This document shows, one piece after another, positions 35,215 through 47,200 of a DNA stretch of 64,000 bases (position 1 is its first letter; every line of letters starts with the position of its first letter). The DNA is from Klebsormidium nitens (Eukaryota > Streptophyta > Klebsormidiophyceae > Klebsormidiales > Klebsormidiaceae), in contig DF236979.1 in assembly GCA_000708835.1 (NCBI GenBank), positions 62,001 through 126,000 on the forward strand, given 5' to 3'. Both the position numbers and the translations under genes were made by a program. The notes below the pieces were generated by a model. That model made no database searches and had not been told where the DNA came from. It was given only the letters and a program-made list of their open reading frames with translations.

Positions 35215-38200
35215 TCAACGCCTCTTCTCCGAGAAGAGATCCTCCCCACTATCAACAATGATCGCCTCCAAATCGTCCCCTTCTTCCACGGGGGCCACGT
35301 GGAGCTCCTCGGGAGTAGCACTCCCCCCGTCCAGAAACCCGCTCCGGTGCCCGGATGAGTTGCCGCGACTCATCCCCTGCGTAAACGACGGCTCCCGACT
35401 CAACGACATCTGCACGCCGAGCCCCGCGAGCGGCCGCAAATGCGCGCGGCTCGGCGGCCGGGGAAGAGACCGGAGCAATCCCCCCTCCTCCAAGCTCGCC
35501 CTCCGCGACGGCCCGAGCGGTGACCGGTTCATGTCCCCGACCCGTTTTCCCGAGGGCTTCCGCGACATCGTCGGCCCCCCGGGGGGCTTCCGCAAGTCCA
35601 CCATGCTGCGGCGCGCTGCTTCCGGCTGTTCGAGTAGCAGCGCCTCCTTGAGTTTTGCGGCCATTTCCTTGCTCGCGGTAATGGTGGCTTCGTTCTCGCT
35701 GAGCGCGCGGCGCGTGAGTGGTTTTGGGTGGTCTTCGGGGATTGTGGCCGGGGCGTGGTGGATGTGAGTACCAAGGGGAATGAAGAGGACGCGCGAGCTG
35801 GTCTCGGCGGTGTAGCGCAGCTCGGACTTGAGCTGGACGGTGTCCAGAGGACCTGCCAAGATCAAGGGTGGTGGGATGATTGCAAGTCCAAGAGTGTGAA
35901 GATCGTGAGAACAAATCCATCAAATCCGAGGTAAGGTTCGAGCGCAGAACAGAGATGCATCGAGGGAGCTTTTGAGAAGACTCTGTTCTCGATCGACCTT
36001 GGCCAAGATGCACAGCCAAGCGGAACCACGTTCGAAGACCCGCGAGCCTTGTTGGTTTGAGACAGAGAAGTTAACGGCTCTAGTTTAGCATCCAAGGAGT
36101 TGCCCTTCTGTTTGTGCCCAGCGAAACTCAGCGCTCGAACCTTTTTAGCGTCCGAAACAGCGTTATCAAGCACGGGACCGCACAAAAGCGAGGCGCGAGA
36201 ACTAGAGCGGACGCTTTACCTGCGAAAAGAGCGGACACGTCCGGAGCGAGGCCGACTGGTGCTACCAGAGTGAACCCCTTCGTATTCTTGAGACTGCCTT
36301 CGAGCAGAATCAGCACCTCCCCGTACCGGATGTTGACGGCATCTCCCTCGTCAAAGTGCTGCACGAGAGCCGGGCCGCTGTTCAGAGCTAGCAAAATCTA
36401 CGCTTGCAAATTCTATACTTTTTGCGATGGAGAATGCAGAGTTGCTTCGACCATTTTAAGCTGCTCTGCAACATTATTTGACCACTTACTTTCTCAACCA
36501 GAATAGTATCCCAGTGAGACGGCAGACACAGGGATTTAGCTAAGGTGGGTCGCTGAATCTCATCTTCAGCACTCGAAGGCGAGATAGCAGGTCGCTGAGT
36601 AGTGTAGGTTTTCCTTCTCAAAAGATCTTTTAAGCGCTTGCCTCTCACGTCTGTATAGGCCCGCATTATTGACCATCATAACCGCTCATCACCGCACCCG
36701 GCTGTTCTCTCAGACAAGATGACAACTTCATATTTGCAGCCACTCGCGGCCCGTGCACCGCAACACGTCACCTTACGCCTATGCCGACGTCAGCTCACCT
36801 GGAGGCGGCTGTTCTCCATGATGATCAGGCGGATCTTTTGGAGGGTCAGGTGCTCGACTGTACGCTTCAGGACCAGTCGGCTCAAGATGACCGCGCTCTC
36901 CTGCAAAACGAAACGTTTTCGGCTTTTTCGTAACTCATTTCCCTTCGTCTCTCTACCCTGCTTCCTCAATCTTGCCTTGATTTCCGTCGACCTTAGAAAG
37001 TTTTTCAGTGGGAAAGTCCTGATATGACGGATGCCATCCTAACGCTGCAGTGATCGAGAGTCTGTAATCTCTGTCCAAGACAACTTCTACCAACAGGACG
37101 AAACTTGTGTAAGAGAGTACCGCACAAACGCTGCCCTGATTTCGTTGTATCTGTCTCGATAGAAAGTCTTAAGAAGAGAAGCCCATATACTTAGGTGCCA
37201 CCCACAGACTGCACTGACTCTGTTGTACAGCGTCACAAAACCTTCTGCACACAATTCGTCGTTGGAACCCTTCTTGGTAGTACGATGATGGAACGCAGCC
37301 AAGGTTCGCTTGTGAGTCCTCACCTTCCAAAGGTACTCCGCGAGACGGACGTCGGACTTCACAATGTCGATCAATCGGTTCCTCTGCGGAGACGAGAGGA
37401 GCACGGCTTGTCATAGAGATTCTGAGTGTGGGGCAATAGCGGAGCACTTGGAAACGATTTGGAAATCCTGAAACCGTACGGATGAATTATACAGCGCAAC
37501 ATCCAAATCTTTGCAAAGTTGGTCGGGTACCAAGACCAGAGAAATTTTGTACATGAATATTGCCAGGCCAGACCAGAAACCTTCGGCTTAAGCACCATAA
37601 GAGCAGCTGAGTTTTAGAAACACGACTGTTTTTTGGATATACTCTGATTCCGTGGACGCAACAAGTCTGTCGAACGTACGTGCAAGGTGCAAAGCTCCGT
37701 TTGAAGCAGCTTTTGTTCCGAGGCTCTAAGACGAGCTCCATTTGCTTGTTGAGACTGGACCGAACCGCTCGATCCATTCTGAGCGCAGAGCAATGCAAGC
37801 ACGTCAGAACGAGAACTCACATCTAGAACGTAGCACAGCGAGACAGAGTCCGCGACTGCGCTCGAAAGTTTCGCCCGGTTTCCCGCAAGCGCCTCGTAGA
37901 GCCCCAGGATCGAGCCGGACCCCAGAATGAAATGAGACACCGTGCGCTCCCCGTCGGCAGTATCAACGGTAATGACCTGCATACAAATAAGAGGGCTTGT
38001 GTTCACCTGTTCCACTCGAAACCGTCAGAAACGTCAGAAAGCTAGAATCCTGTGTCGCCAGAGCTTCTTGTACCACTTAGGAAACGGCAATTTAATCCGT
38101 CTAGCCGGTTGACGTGACGCGATCACTCCTCTCTGCAGCTTCTGCAGATGGCAGCAAAGAAGGCGATGGGACTCTGACGATTCACGCGCAAGTGGGTGGC

Positions 38201-41200
38201 CTGCTACAAGGCTAATCTCACTTCAATCACCCCGCCACAAACTCAGTAACCGCACCGTTATTGCTCAAAAAATCAGCTGTAGATACAAGCTGGTAACCCC
38301 CACGGGTCCCCTCACCTTCGCTAACCCGGTTCCGACTATGTACACTTCCTGCCCCACCGACCCTTCCTTATACAGCACCGCATTTCTAAGATACGTCCGC
38401 TCTCTCGCGTCTCGCCGCACGATCTGTTCAAAGTGTTCGGGGACGTGCTTTCCAAGGGGAGTGCTTCGCAGGATGCCCATTGCATGCTGCGGCCGAATCA
38501 GAAGAGGCGCCCGCCGCAGCTTCTTGAGGTCTTTTTGAACCACGTCATGTAGGTGGACGATCTCGCGCGTGTCGATGAGGCCCGCCTCGTCTAGTTCCTC
38601 GACGTACGTGGTCAACTGCGAGTGGTCAAGATTCGTGTGACTCAAGCTTTTGTACTCTCTTCGTTCAAACGAGGAGGGTGAAAACCTCATTCGGAAAAAC
38701 AGTCCGAGACTACTTTATACCACGTCGGAGAGATACACGATGTTGCGCACGTCGATGAGGCTCGTCTAGTTCCTGGACGAACTGCGCGTGGTGAATGTTT
38801 TCTCATCTTCCAGTGCAGCCATGGGGGCGAGCCCCTAGATAAAGAATTGCTGAAATGCAAGAGAGTGATGAGCTTCAAATATCTGGATTCTCCATCGCAC
38901 CAACTGGGTAGAAGATCATTTGGCAGAGAACTTCGAAGTCCTTCTGCTCCGCAGCGTTTTTAGATAAAGAATTCCACAACCAACATTAATGCGAGCCTCG
39001 TCAAGCTCTTTTGGTATACTGCAGGGAAAATGGATCATAGCGTCGAACATCTCAAGTATTGTAGTCTGATGCAAAAGCAGCAGATTGAACGTAAAGCAAA
39101 AGCTACGAATTTTGGTTTTCGAGTCCTAAAAGTTCGCGGTAAGCAGAAACAAGCAAAGGGGCAGACATATACTTAAAACTTCGAAGCGGCGTAAGTTCCT
39201 CAGTGCAATGGAGAAGAAGGCAAGCGCTTCTGAAACGCGAACTTGTCTGAGAATCACGACACAACGCAAATCAGCTATTCTCCTCCTGACGCCGCAATTG
39301 CCTTGGCTGCACAAAAACCTCAGCGAGCCTAGTGGATTTTGAGGTGATTGTGCGACTTCTTATACAGGTACTCTCCAACTCAGCCCCGTTTAAACAAAGA
39401 CGATCTAGCGTGACACGAAAGCCGTCTGTCTGATCGCGTAGTAAAGTCTCTTCCAGGTCAAGAGTCTCTGCAGCTAAGAAACTCAATAGAGATGTCAGAG
39501 CAATTCACCAGACCTTCTTGATAGCAATTTGCTCATGCTTTCTTTGAACGGCTTTGAAGAGATCGACGGTGGAGACGGGTGGCCGTACCTCACGAAGCAC
39601 GTGGAATGCCACCTGCTGCGTCTTGACTGACGTCAGCACCTGCGGGAACGACATGCCGACGTCATCCAGGAACGCGCGCGCCTGCGCCTCGTCCTTAAGG
39701 CTCTCACGGATGACCTCATCGGCCAATTCGTTGTTGCCCAAAAAGTCGCGCAGCTGCAATCTGCATGGGAATCAGATTTTCAGCTTAGCTGAACCAGTTT
39801 GTAGAAATAATCTGTTTTGAGTAGCCGTTTCACACCTTCGCCCTTTCGTCGGCCAGGTCGTCATTGCCTTGCGGTTTACGCGGCTGGCAAGCAGATTTGA
39901 GATTCACTTGAACAGGACGCATGAAGAATCAGATATGCCGAACGCTCGCGCGTTCCGTTTGACGGATCACTCCGTTTGCCGTGGTCGTGATCGACTACGA
40001 ACTCGCTCAACGGCGCCATCAATGTCCGGGTCAACTAAACCATCCTACAACAAAGACAACTCGACAATCAAATATAGGCGGAAGCCCAATCTCCTGACCA
40101 GAGAGGCGGCTCGGGCCTCTTAACTCGCACCCAAGATGTTCGTTTCGACGAAAAGTTCGATACTTCCAACAAAGGCGGGAAGCTGAGTCTATCGTCAATA
40201 CCCGCAAAGTTCGCACGCAGACTGACCGTGCAACACCTTGGGAGCGAGGATAAGGTACCCGAGCTGGTCAGTTGAGGATAACTCATTTCAGTTGACCACC
40301 AAACAGCTGTGTGCTTACATACCTGGCCTGATGGTGCGCCCTCAGGCATCCGGCCGCCACTGAGCATCCCCAAACCAGGTCTTTGTTCGCTCAAATATTA
40401 GCTTTGACGAGAACTTAACGAATTTTCGATGGGCTTTTCCAAGAATAAGCCGAGTTCTAACGAGAAAACATACAACCCGCTAACCTGGCCTGATGGTGCG
40501 TCCTTAAACAATCAGCCGCCATCGAGCATCCCATTCGGTTGAAACCCCTTGGATAATTGGCTAGCCAAAACATGCTGCGCTGTAAATACAGCAAACCAAG
40601 TTTCGACGAAAAAACTCATGGGAACCCGCTTACCTAGCCTGGTGATGCGCCCTCAGATAACCAGCCGCCATCGAGCATCCCCGCTCCAAAGAGCCCACCA
40701 CTAAGCTATTCACCAGAGTGTTCGGCGAGCACTGGTTCAACCCTCGCTGGATCATTTTGAGCCACGTGGGCAGTTTCATGTAGGGTTTGAGCTCGTCCCA
40801 ATCGCCGAGCTCCGTTTCGTCGTCGAGACCGCGGTCGACGGACTGGATTAACAGGATCGCTTCGTATTGGGAGAGGCGGTCCTGGTCGAGAAGGTCCCAG
40901 TACGCGGCTTGCACGCCTGCACGGTTAGAATAAGGGTTTGAACTCAAACCAGGTAATCTAATCAGGTTAAAGAGGGTTTCGCAATGGGACAGGCGGTCCT
41001 GGTCGAGAAGGTCCCAGTACGCGGCTTGCACGCCTGCACGGTTAAGATACGGGTTTTGATTCAAACCATGTCTCGTTCCCGGTTAAGGAACCTTTCGTAT
41101 CGGAAGAGGAGGTCGCAATATGCGGCTTGGACGCCTGCACGGTTAAACTAAGGGTTTGCATTCAGAACCATGTACGTGAATTCTGACTAAGAACGATTTC

Positions 41201-44200
41201 GTACTGAGGGAGGCGCTTCTGGTCGAGCAGGTCGTCGTACGCAGCTTTGGAAGCCTGCGTGGTTGACATAAGGGTTTGAAATCAGAACCATGTATGTTAA
41301 ACATGTTTAACAAGGGTTTTCGTAATGAGAGAGGCGGTCCTTGTCGAGCAGGTCCCAGTACGCGGCTTGAACACATGCAGGGTTTGAAAGCAGGGACGTA
41401 GGCTTGGAAAACTCCACTCAATTCTAGTTTCAAAAAGGGATCTGGATTCGCTATCGATCTGGAGGAAAGGAGAACAATCCGTATTACTACAATCTTGTCA
41501 AAGCAGCTTATGCTCAGGACTTCGAGACCAATCCTTCCAAGTCCTGAACGAGCGTGTGCACCTTTCCTAGTTGCCAAAAAAATGCAACGCACAATCAAGA
41601 CAAATTCACAGCTATACAGTGTCTGGCTTCCTTGATCAGCTGTTGGTAACTGCAACACTCCGACATTGCATACCAGCGAGCTACTCGGAAAGGCCTTCTC
41701 GTCAGGAACAATCAAGCAGAGTTTGCGCTTATGACGTCACCTCGCAAGAAGCGGACCCGCGCATCCCGCATCCTCATCCTGCGCATCTCGTCCGTTTGGT
41801 CAGTCAGAACGCCGCCGAACGGGTTCGCAACCTCAGGGAACTCTTCCTTTCTGCAAAAAGGACGCGTAATGTCAGAGTCAGCAATCAGCGGTCTAATACC
41901 TACTGCTCCCACACGGCCAACCTGAGCAAAGATTGTTTCTATGGGTAGTCAAACGACACAAACGAAGTTGGAGTAAAAGGGCAAGCCAAGCCTTTGTTGG
42001 GTGCCCCACCGGCAAGGACGAACGTTCTTGTAGAGCAAATTCTCACAGGAACGCGGGGTCTTGAGTAAATCGCACAACGGTTCTGGAGGGCTTCTTGTCA
42101 GACCCAGCATATCGGCCCGAGTTCGAGCAGCCGTTCCAAAATGCATATTTTCCGTTCATTAGTGCCACCGCTTCCCGCTTCTCGAGTCGCCACGGAACAT
42201 TGGGACCACCCACCATGCATATGCCGCAATACCCTTCGGAATCGTAACCCCTCCTAATGCACAGTCCAGCCCCTAATCCAATTCTTCCCGGCTCTCGAGC
42301 CTCCACAATACGCGGAATCAACCACTATCTGTGTTTCACTGCACCCCTTAAAAGTAGGAACTCTGAGCGGTGCGCCCAAGATGCTCATCGTAGATAGGTG
42401 ACGAGCTTTTGCACGGACGGCCAGTGCGCGGGCCCCAGCTCTCAGCGCGTCCGAATGAAAGTGCGGCCTTACGTCCGATTCCCCTTTTGACTGCCAAATC
42501 TTCCCGGCTATATCTTTCCCCACGCTGAGTTGCACGAACGACCACTCTGTTTTTCATTGCACGCCCTGAAACGAAGGAAAATGAGCGGTGCGCTACAAAT
42601 TCTCACCGAAGGTACGTGACAAGCTTTTGCACGGACGGCCAGTGCGCGGGCCCCAGCTCCTCGTCGTCCTCCCCGACCTCCACGTACGACTGCACCGCGC
42701 GGTCGTGCATCTCGCGCTTGGCGTACTCCAAGATGCGCAACTGTAAAATATGACAAAGTGTGGTTACACGACGTTCTCAAATGCCAAAATAAAGGCAGAT
42801 ATATCCACGAAACGTCCTTAGATGGACAATAAAGGCAACAATGAAGGCCCTGAGGTCAACGAAGTGATCAGCCCTGAGCTACTGACAGGAGCTATTGCCG
42901 CACTGTTTGCTCGAAACCACGCTCTAGGTTGCTAACCCATTCCACTCCTTGTCTCGACAGCAAACAAAGCGCAACTCGCCGATTAGGTACGCAGCATGTG
43001 AGATCCGAAGCTTGCATGAGAACAAAAGGTATCGCTTTCAAATAAGGGGCTGATAAACCGGTGGCAGCTTAAACATCAACCATCCCATCTTCAATCAAGA
43101 ATAGATTAAGAGTGTCATTCCTGACCCTGTCAAGCATCATTCGTCCGCTTCTGAGAAACCAACCCCTGTTGTCACCTCCGAATCAGTCAGCTTGTAGCGC
43201 TTCAGAGGGACAGAAGGTGCGGTTTTACCCTATATCCCGTCAGCTTGGCGCAACCGCCACTTCGGGGACATACGATGTTGCTTGTCTTGAACCAGAATGA
43301 AGAACGGTGAACAAAGTTACCTTCGATTCCGTCATCTTATCCATTCGGAGCAGTGAAAGCAGCTTCTTCGTCGTGCTGCCGTTGATCACCAGCGTGAGGA
43401 ACACAACGCCCCCGGTGAAGAACAGAACCTGCGAATATGAAGTCTCCAGTCAACCACCGCTGTGCGATCAGTGTCGATGGCCGTAAGATTGGTGTCAACC
43501 AGTCAAAGCTAGTACCAATGAGCGAGTAGGAGCTCGTAGGTGGAGCTGGGGAATGCAGGAGAATCGCATCGGATTCCTTGGTCACAATTTGAATCCGGTA
43601 CACGACGGAAACGACCCTTCTTTTGTAAAGCGCAGGCAAGGATCTCAATTCACGTCTTTGTAAATGCATCCGAAGTTTCATCACGTACAAACCATGCTTT
43701 CTGACACGACAACTGCTGCAAACAATGATATGGCTGAAAAGCTGAACACTCAGATTCAAAGGTTGATTTAGTGAGGTACTAACCCTGGCCTGGTTCTTGG
43801 GCGTGACTCCATGGGGTTTGCCATTCGCGTCGATGACAACATCGTAGTTCCTCTGAAAAAGCACGAAGAAGAAATATTCAAGCTGAGCAGAAGCGTGCTA
43901 CTCTGCCAACAACGGTGAAGCAGCAATTAACACAGGCAATCCACAAGGAGCATAACAATCGATCGTCCTGTTGTTCAGTTGCACTTTGAAGGAAACCAAT
44001 ATCAACGAACATTCGTGCACATACTCGATGCAAGCCAACCAGAGACTCTTACGTTCCACTTCTGGCCCTCCTTTTCCACAAAGATGGTCTGCTGCGACAC
44101 GAAAGGCCTTGGGATGTCCCTTCTGCGCCAGTGCATTCATCTTGGTGAGTTACCTTGGTGTATTCTAGAACAGTTCAACGCACAACAACACTTGTTGAGT

Positions 44201-47200
44201 GCTTACGTCAATGGTAAGGGCCAACGTCAGAGCAACGGCGCCGCGGAGGCCCGCCCACGTCATCACGCTCGCCTGCGATGGGTCCATGGAAAAAGTGTTC
44301 GCATCACCCCATTGCCGTTGGAACTGTTCTTCCTTGAGTAGAGGAGCCTCGACGTGCTCTAACGTAGGGCCTTTTGTCAATCTGATGAGCGGACCTCAGT
44401 GTTACAGCGGCAGAGCAGCAAAACTGTGTTGCTCGAGATGGGAGCTTGACAACAACGGACGCGACAGGTCACGTTGGCTTTCAAGCAAAGCGACGCTGGC
44501 AAGAAAAGTCGGCTCTGGATAATAAATGCTTCAAGGCCAGCGTCCTGACGATTAGCCTACCTGATTAGCCTACCTGATTAGCCTACCTGATGAGGGAAAC
44601 CTTTGGTTTGCAACTTAGGGGGACACGGGTTTTAACCGAAAGAAAGCGATACAAGTTCTGCGTACAGCCATTATCCGCTATGGCAGCACTGGGCGTGTGA
44701 ACAACCGGACCTGGAAACGTCTCTGGTTACGACAAAGAAACAAGTGATAGACGGCAGCGCAAGTTGGTCTTGTACTGCCCGAAACTGATGGGGCTCGGGA
44801 CCTCTTAGAAATCGTAGGACTTGCCGATTGCCACGTCCTCTGGCCTCAATGTCCTATCCATAACACTCTCAAGACTCTGCGCTCAAGCCCATGAAGCGAG
44901 CAAAGTTAGGTTGAGCAACAATTGTGGTGGCGTCCACTCAAAAACGAGTTCGGACGATTACTGCTTTCTTTCTAGTTAAGCCATGCGAGTTAGGAGAGGG
45001 TAGCAAGCCCCCACGACCACCCGCCGCGCCAGCCTAATCATGCCGTTTCATTTCCAAAACGATCGCTCACCTCTTTCCAGTTAAGCCCATAACCCATGCG
45101 GGTTAGGAGAGGGTAGCAAGCCCCCACGACCACGGCGCGCGCCAGCTGTACAAAAACGTAGAGCAGAATGAGGTAGCCCCAGTCGCGCCCCTCAATGCTG
45201 GCCGTGCTGCGGAGAATCGCCTCCGCGATGATGACACCGCTGCACGCACAGCGTACAACTGGTGAGTCGTGCAATTGGACGCACTTTTTGGCTCAGTGCA
45301 AAGGGCAACAATGCATGATGAATTAACTAGAGGAGCTAATTGCGAGAAATCGGATTCTGTACGGCAGTGGCAAAAAAGTCGGCTCCGGGTGCAAGGTGAT
45401 GATGCGGTTAGTGACATTTGAAAGCTTGATGTCGACCTGCCGGACATGCAAAGCTTGATGTCCAGGCTCACTCACACGCTAAAACGTCGGCCAGTAGGAC
45501 ATGATTCAAGCGAAAGATAGGAAGCTAAACAAGAACCAGAACAAGAGTCGTAAGACCAATGGCAGGGCGCAGAACGGGGCTGCAAGAGAAGCAAACAGAG
45601 GTCACGAAACCGAGCACGGGTGACACGACAAAGCAATGATAAGGAGTGCGACAAACCTGAGAATGAAGATGAGAGTGTTCGCCATGTATGCCACCATCTC
45701 CCAGAAGTAATGCAGACTCTTCTTGTTCTCGCCCGTAAAGGCGGTATTGGCGAAGGCGGCAAACGTGCTGCATGGAAACAATGCAAGTCAGCAGAGTTCA
45801 CCCCCGACGAAGGAGCACCCTCTTCTTTTTCCATCGGCAGGCAACAGCAATATTTGCCTTGCGAGCGCTAAGTGGGAGTCATCTCCCACAAGGTCTTTCA
45901 ACCCAAGAAGCTGTTTTTTGATCCAGGGACCTGTTAGGAGTCTGAAATTGACGGGAAGATGTGTCCCCAAGACGCTAAACGCGACTATTGCAACCTAAAT
46001 GCAAGAGCGATCACCAGCAAGAAAGGTAGGCTCTGGCTCTACTAAGGTGGCCTTTCTTCTTTGGGGGCTTCCAGCAATTCATATAGAGGTTGGCTAAGCG
46101 GCTTTGTTTTTCCGTCTTTTCCTTATATATCAGTGTTTTGAAGAAGCGCAGAAAAAACTTAGGATGCCAGGTTGGCTCCTCCGCTCGCCTAAGCTCAGCT
46201 CCGCGTCAGCTGAAAACGTGAACGTTCACTTACATGCCCAGGAATAGGACAGCGATGACACCGGATAGCTCGGCCTTGTCTTCACACTGCAAAAAGAAGG
46301 AGTCAAGTGTGAAACAAAAAATCATCTTTGATGGCGGACCTTCCATAGAACAGGGCTCACATCTTCTCATACAATAGTAAGCATTGCTCACATAAGGTGC
46401 CTTCTGAAGCATTCAGGGTATCATGAAGGACCACCCGTTGCTTTGCTCTCAGGTCACTCATGTACGCTTCAAACGACGCGTCCTAATCTGGTCAGGTCTG
46501 GAATAGCAGCGGCCCGGCGTTCTTACCACGAAGTAGACCATGTATGCTGACGTCAGCGTGATGGTAATCTCGATGAGCGTGTCGTTGAATACGAAGCCGA
46601 GCCACAAAACAGCGGCCAGCCCAAACCCGATGCCAATGGCAATCCTGAAGAAAAAGGAGTGCTGTCAGGACGGGTCCGGGTCGCACACATTATGTCACGT
46701 CGTGAGGGGTTCGTTAGGACGTTCGACAGATGAAAGCTGCGTCAGAATCGGAGGTTTTTGGAGAGCACAGATGACAAACGAAACTGAGTTTTGGCCCTTC
46801 GCCTTCAATACCCTTCCCCAAAACATCAAGGTTAGGAGAAGGCGCTTTGGCGAGCGGAAAGAGAAACAGGAAATGGTTAAAAGCAGAAACATGTTTCTCT
46901 GGAACACATACGTTTTTCTTCGGCTGAAAGCGTCAATTGCACGTCTGCTTCCATCTGGGAACGCGAAGACTGCAAACTGTAAGCGGGGTGTCTCGAGGCA
47001 TCTGCCGCCCCACCGTCCACCTTGAGCGGGCGGTGACCTCAACCAGACAGAAAGTCGATTGCAACTTCGACGAGTACTTTGAGGAGGGCAGAGGTGCTCA
47101 CCCGCCCCCCGCGACGCGCAGGAAGTACACAATGGTATTTCCAAAGTTGAAGGCGCTTCCTTCGACTATCCGGTAGAAGAGGCGGAACACGACGATGGCC

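Noticed and set aside
36359-36400. Earlier start of SOS1 exon 23 (extra residues NSGPALVQ)
   Set aside because: The available AG sites there do not match the phase-0 end of exon 22, while the acceptor before 36358 does and preserves the family alignment.
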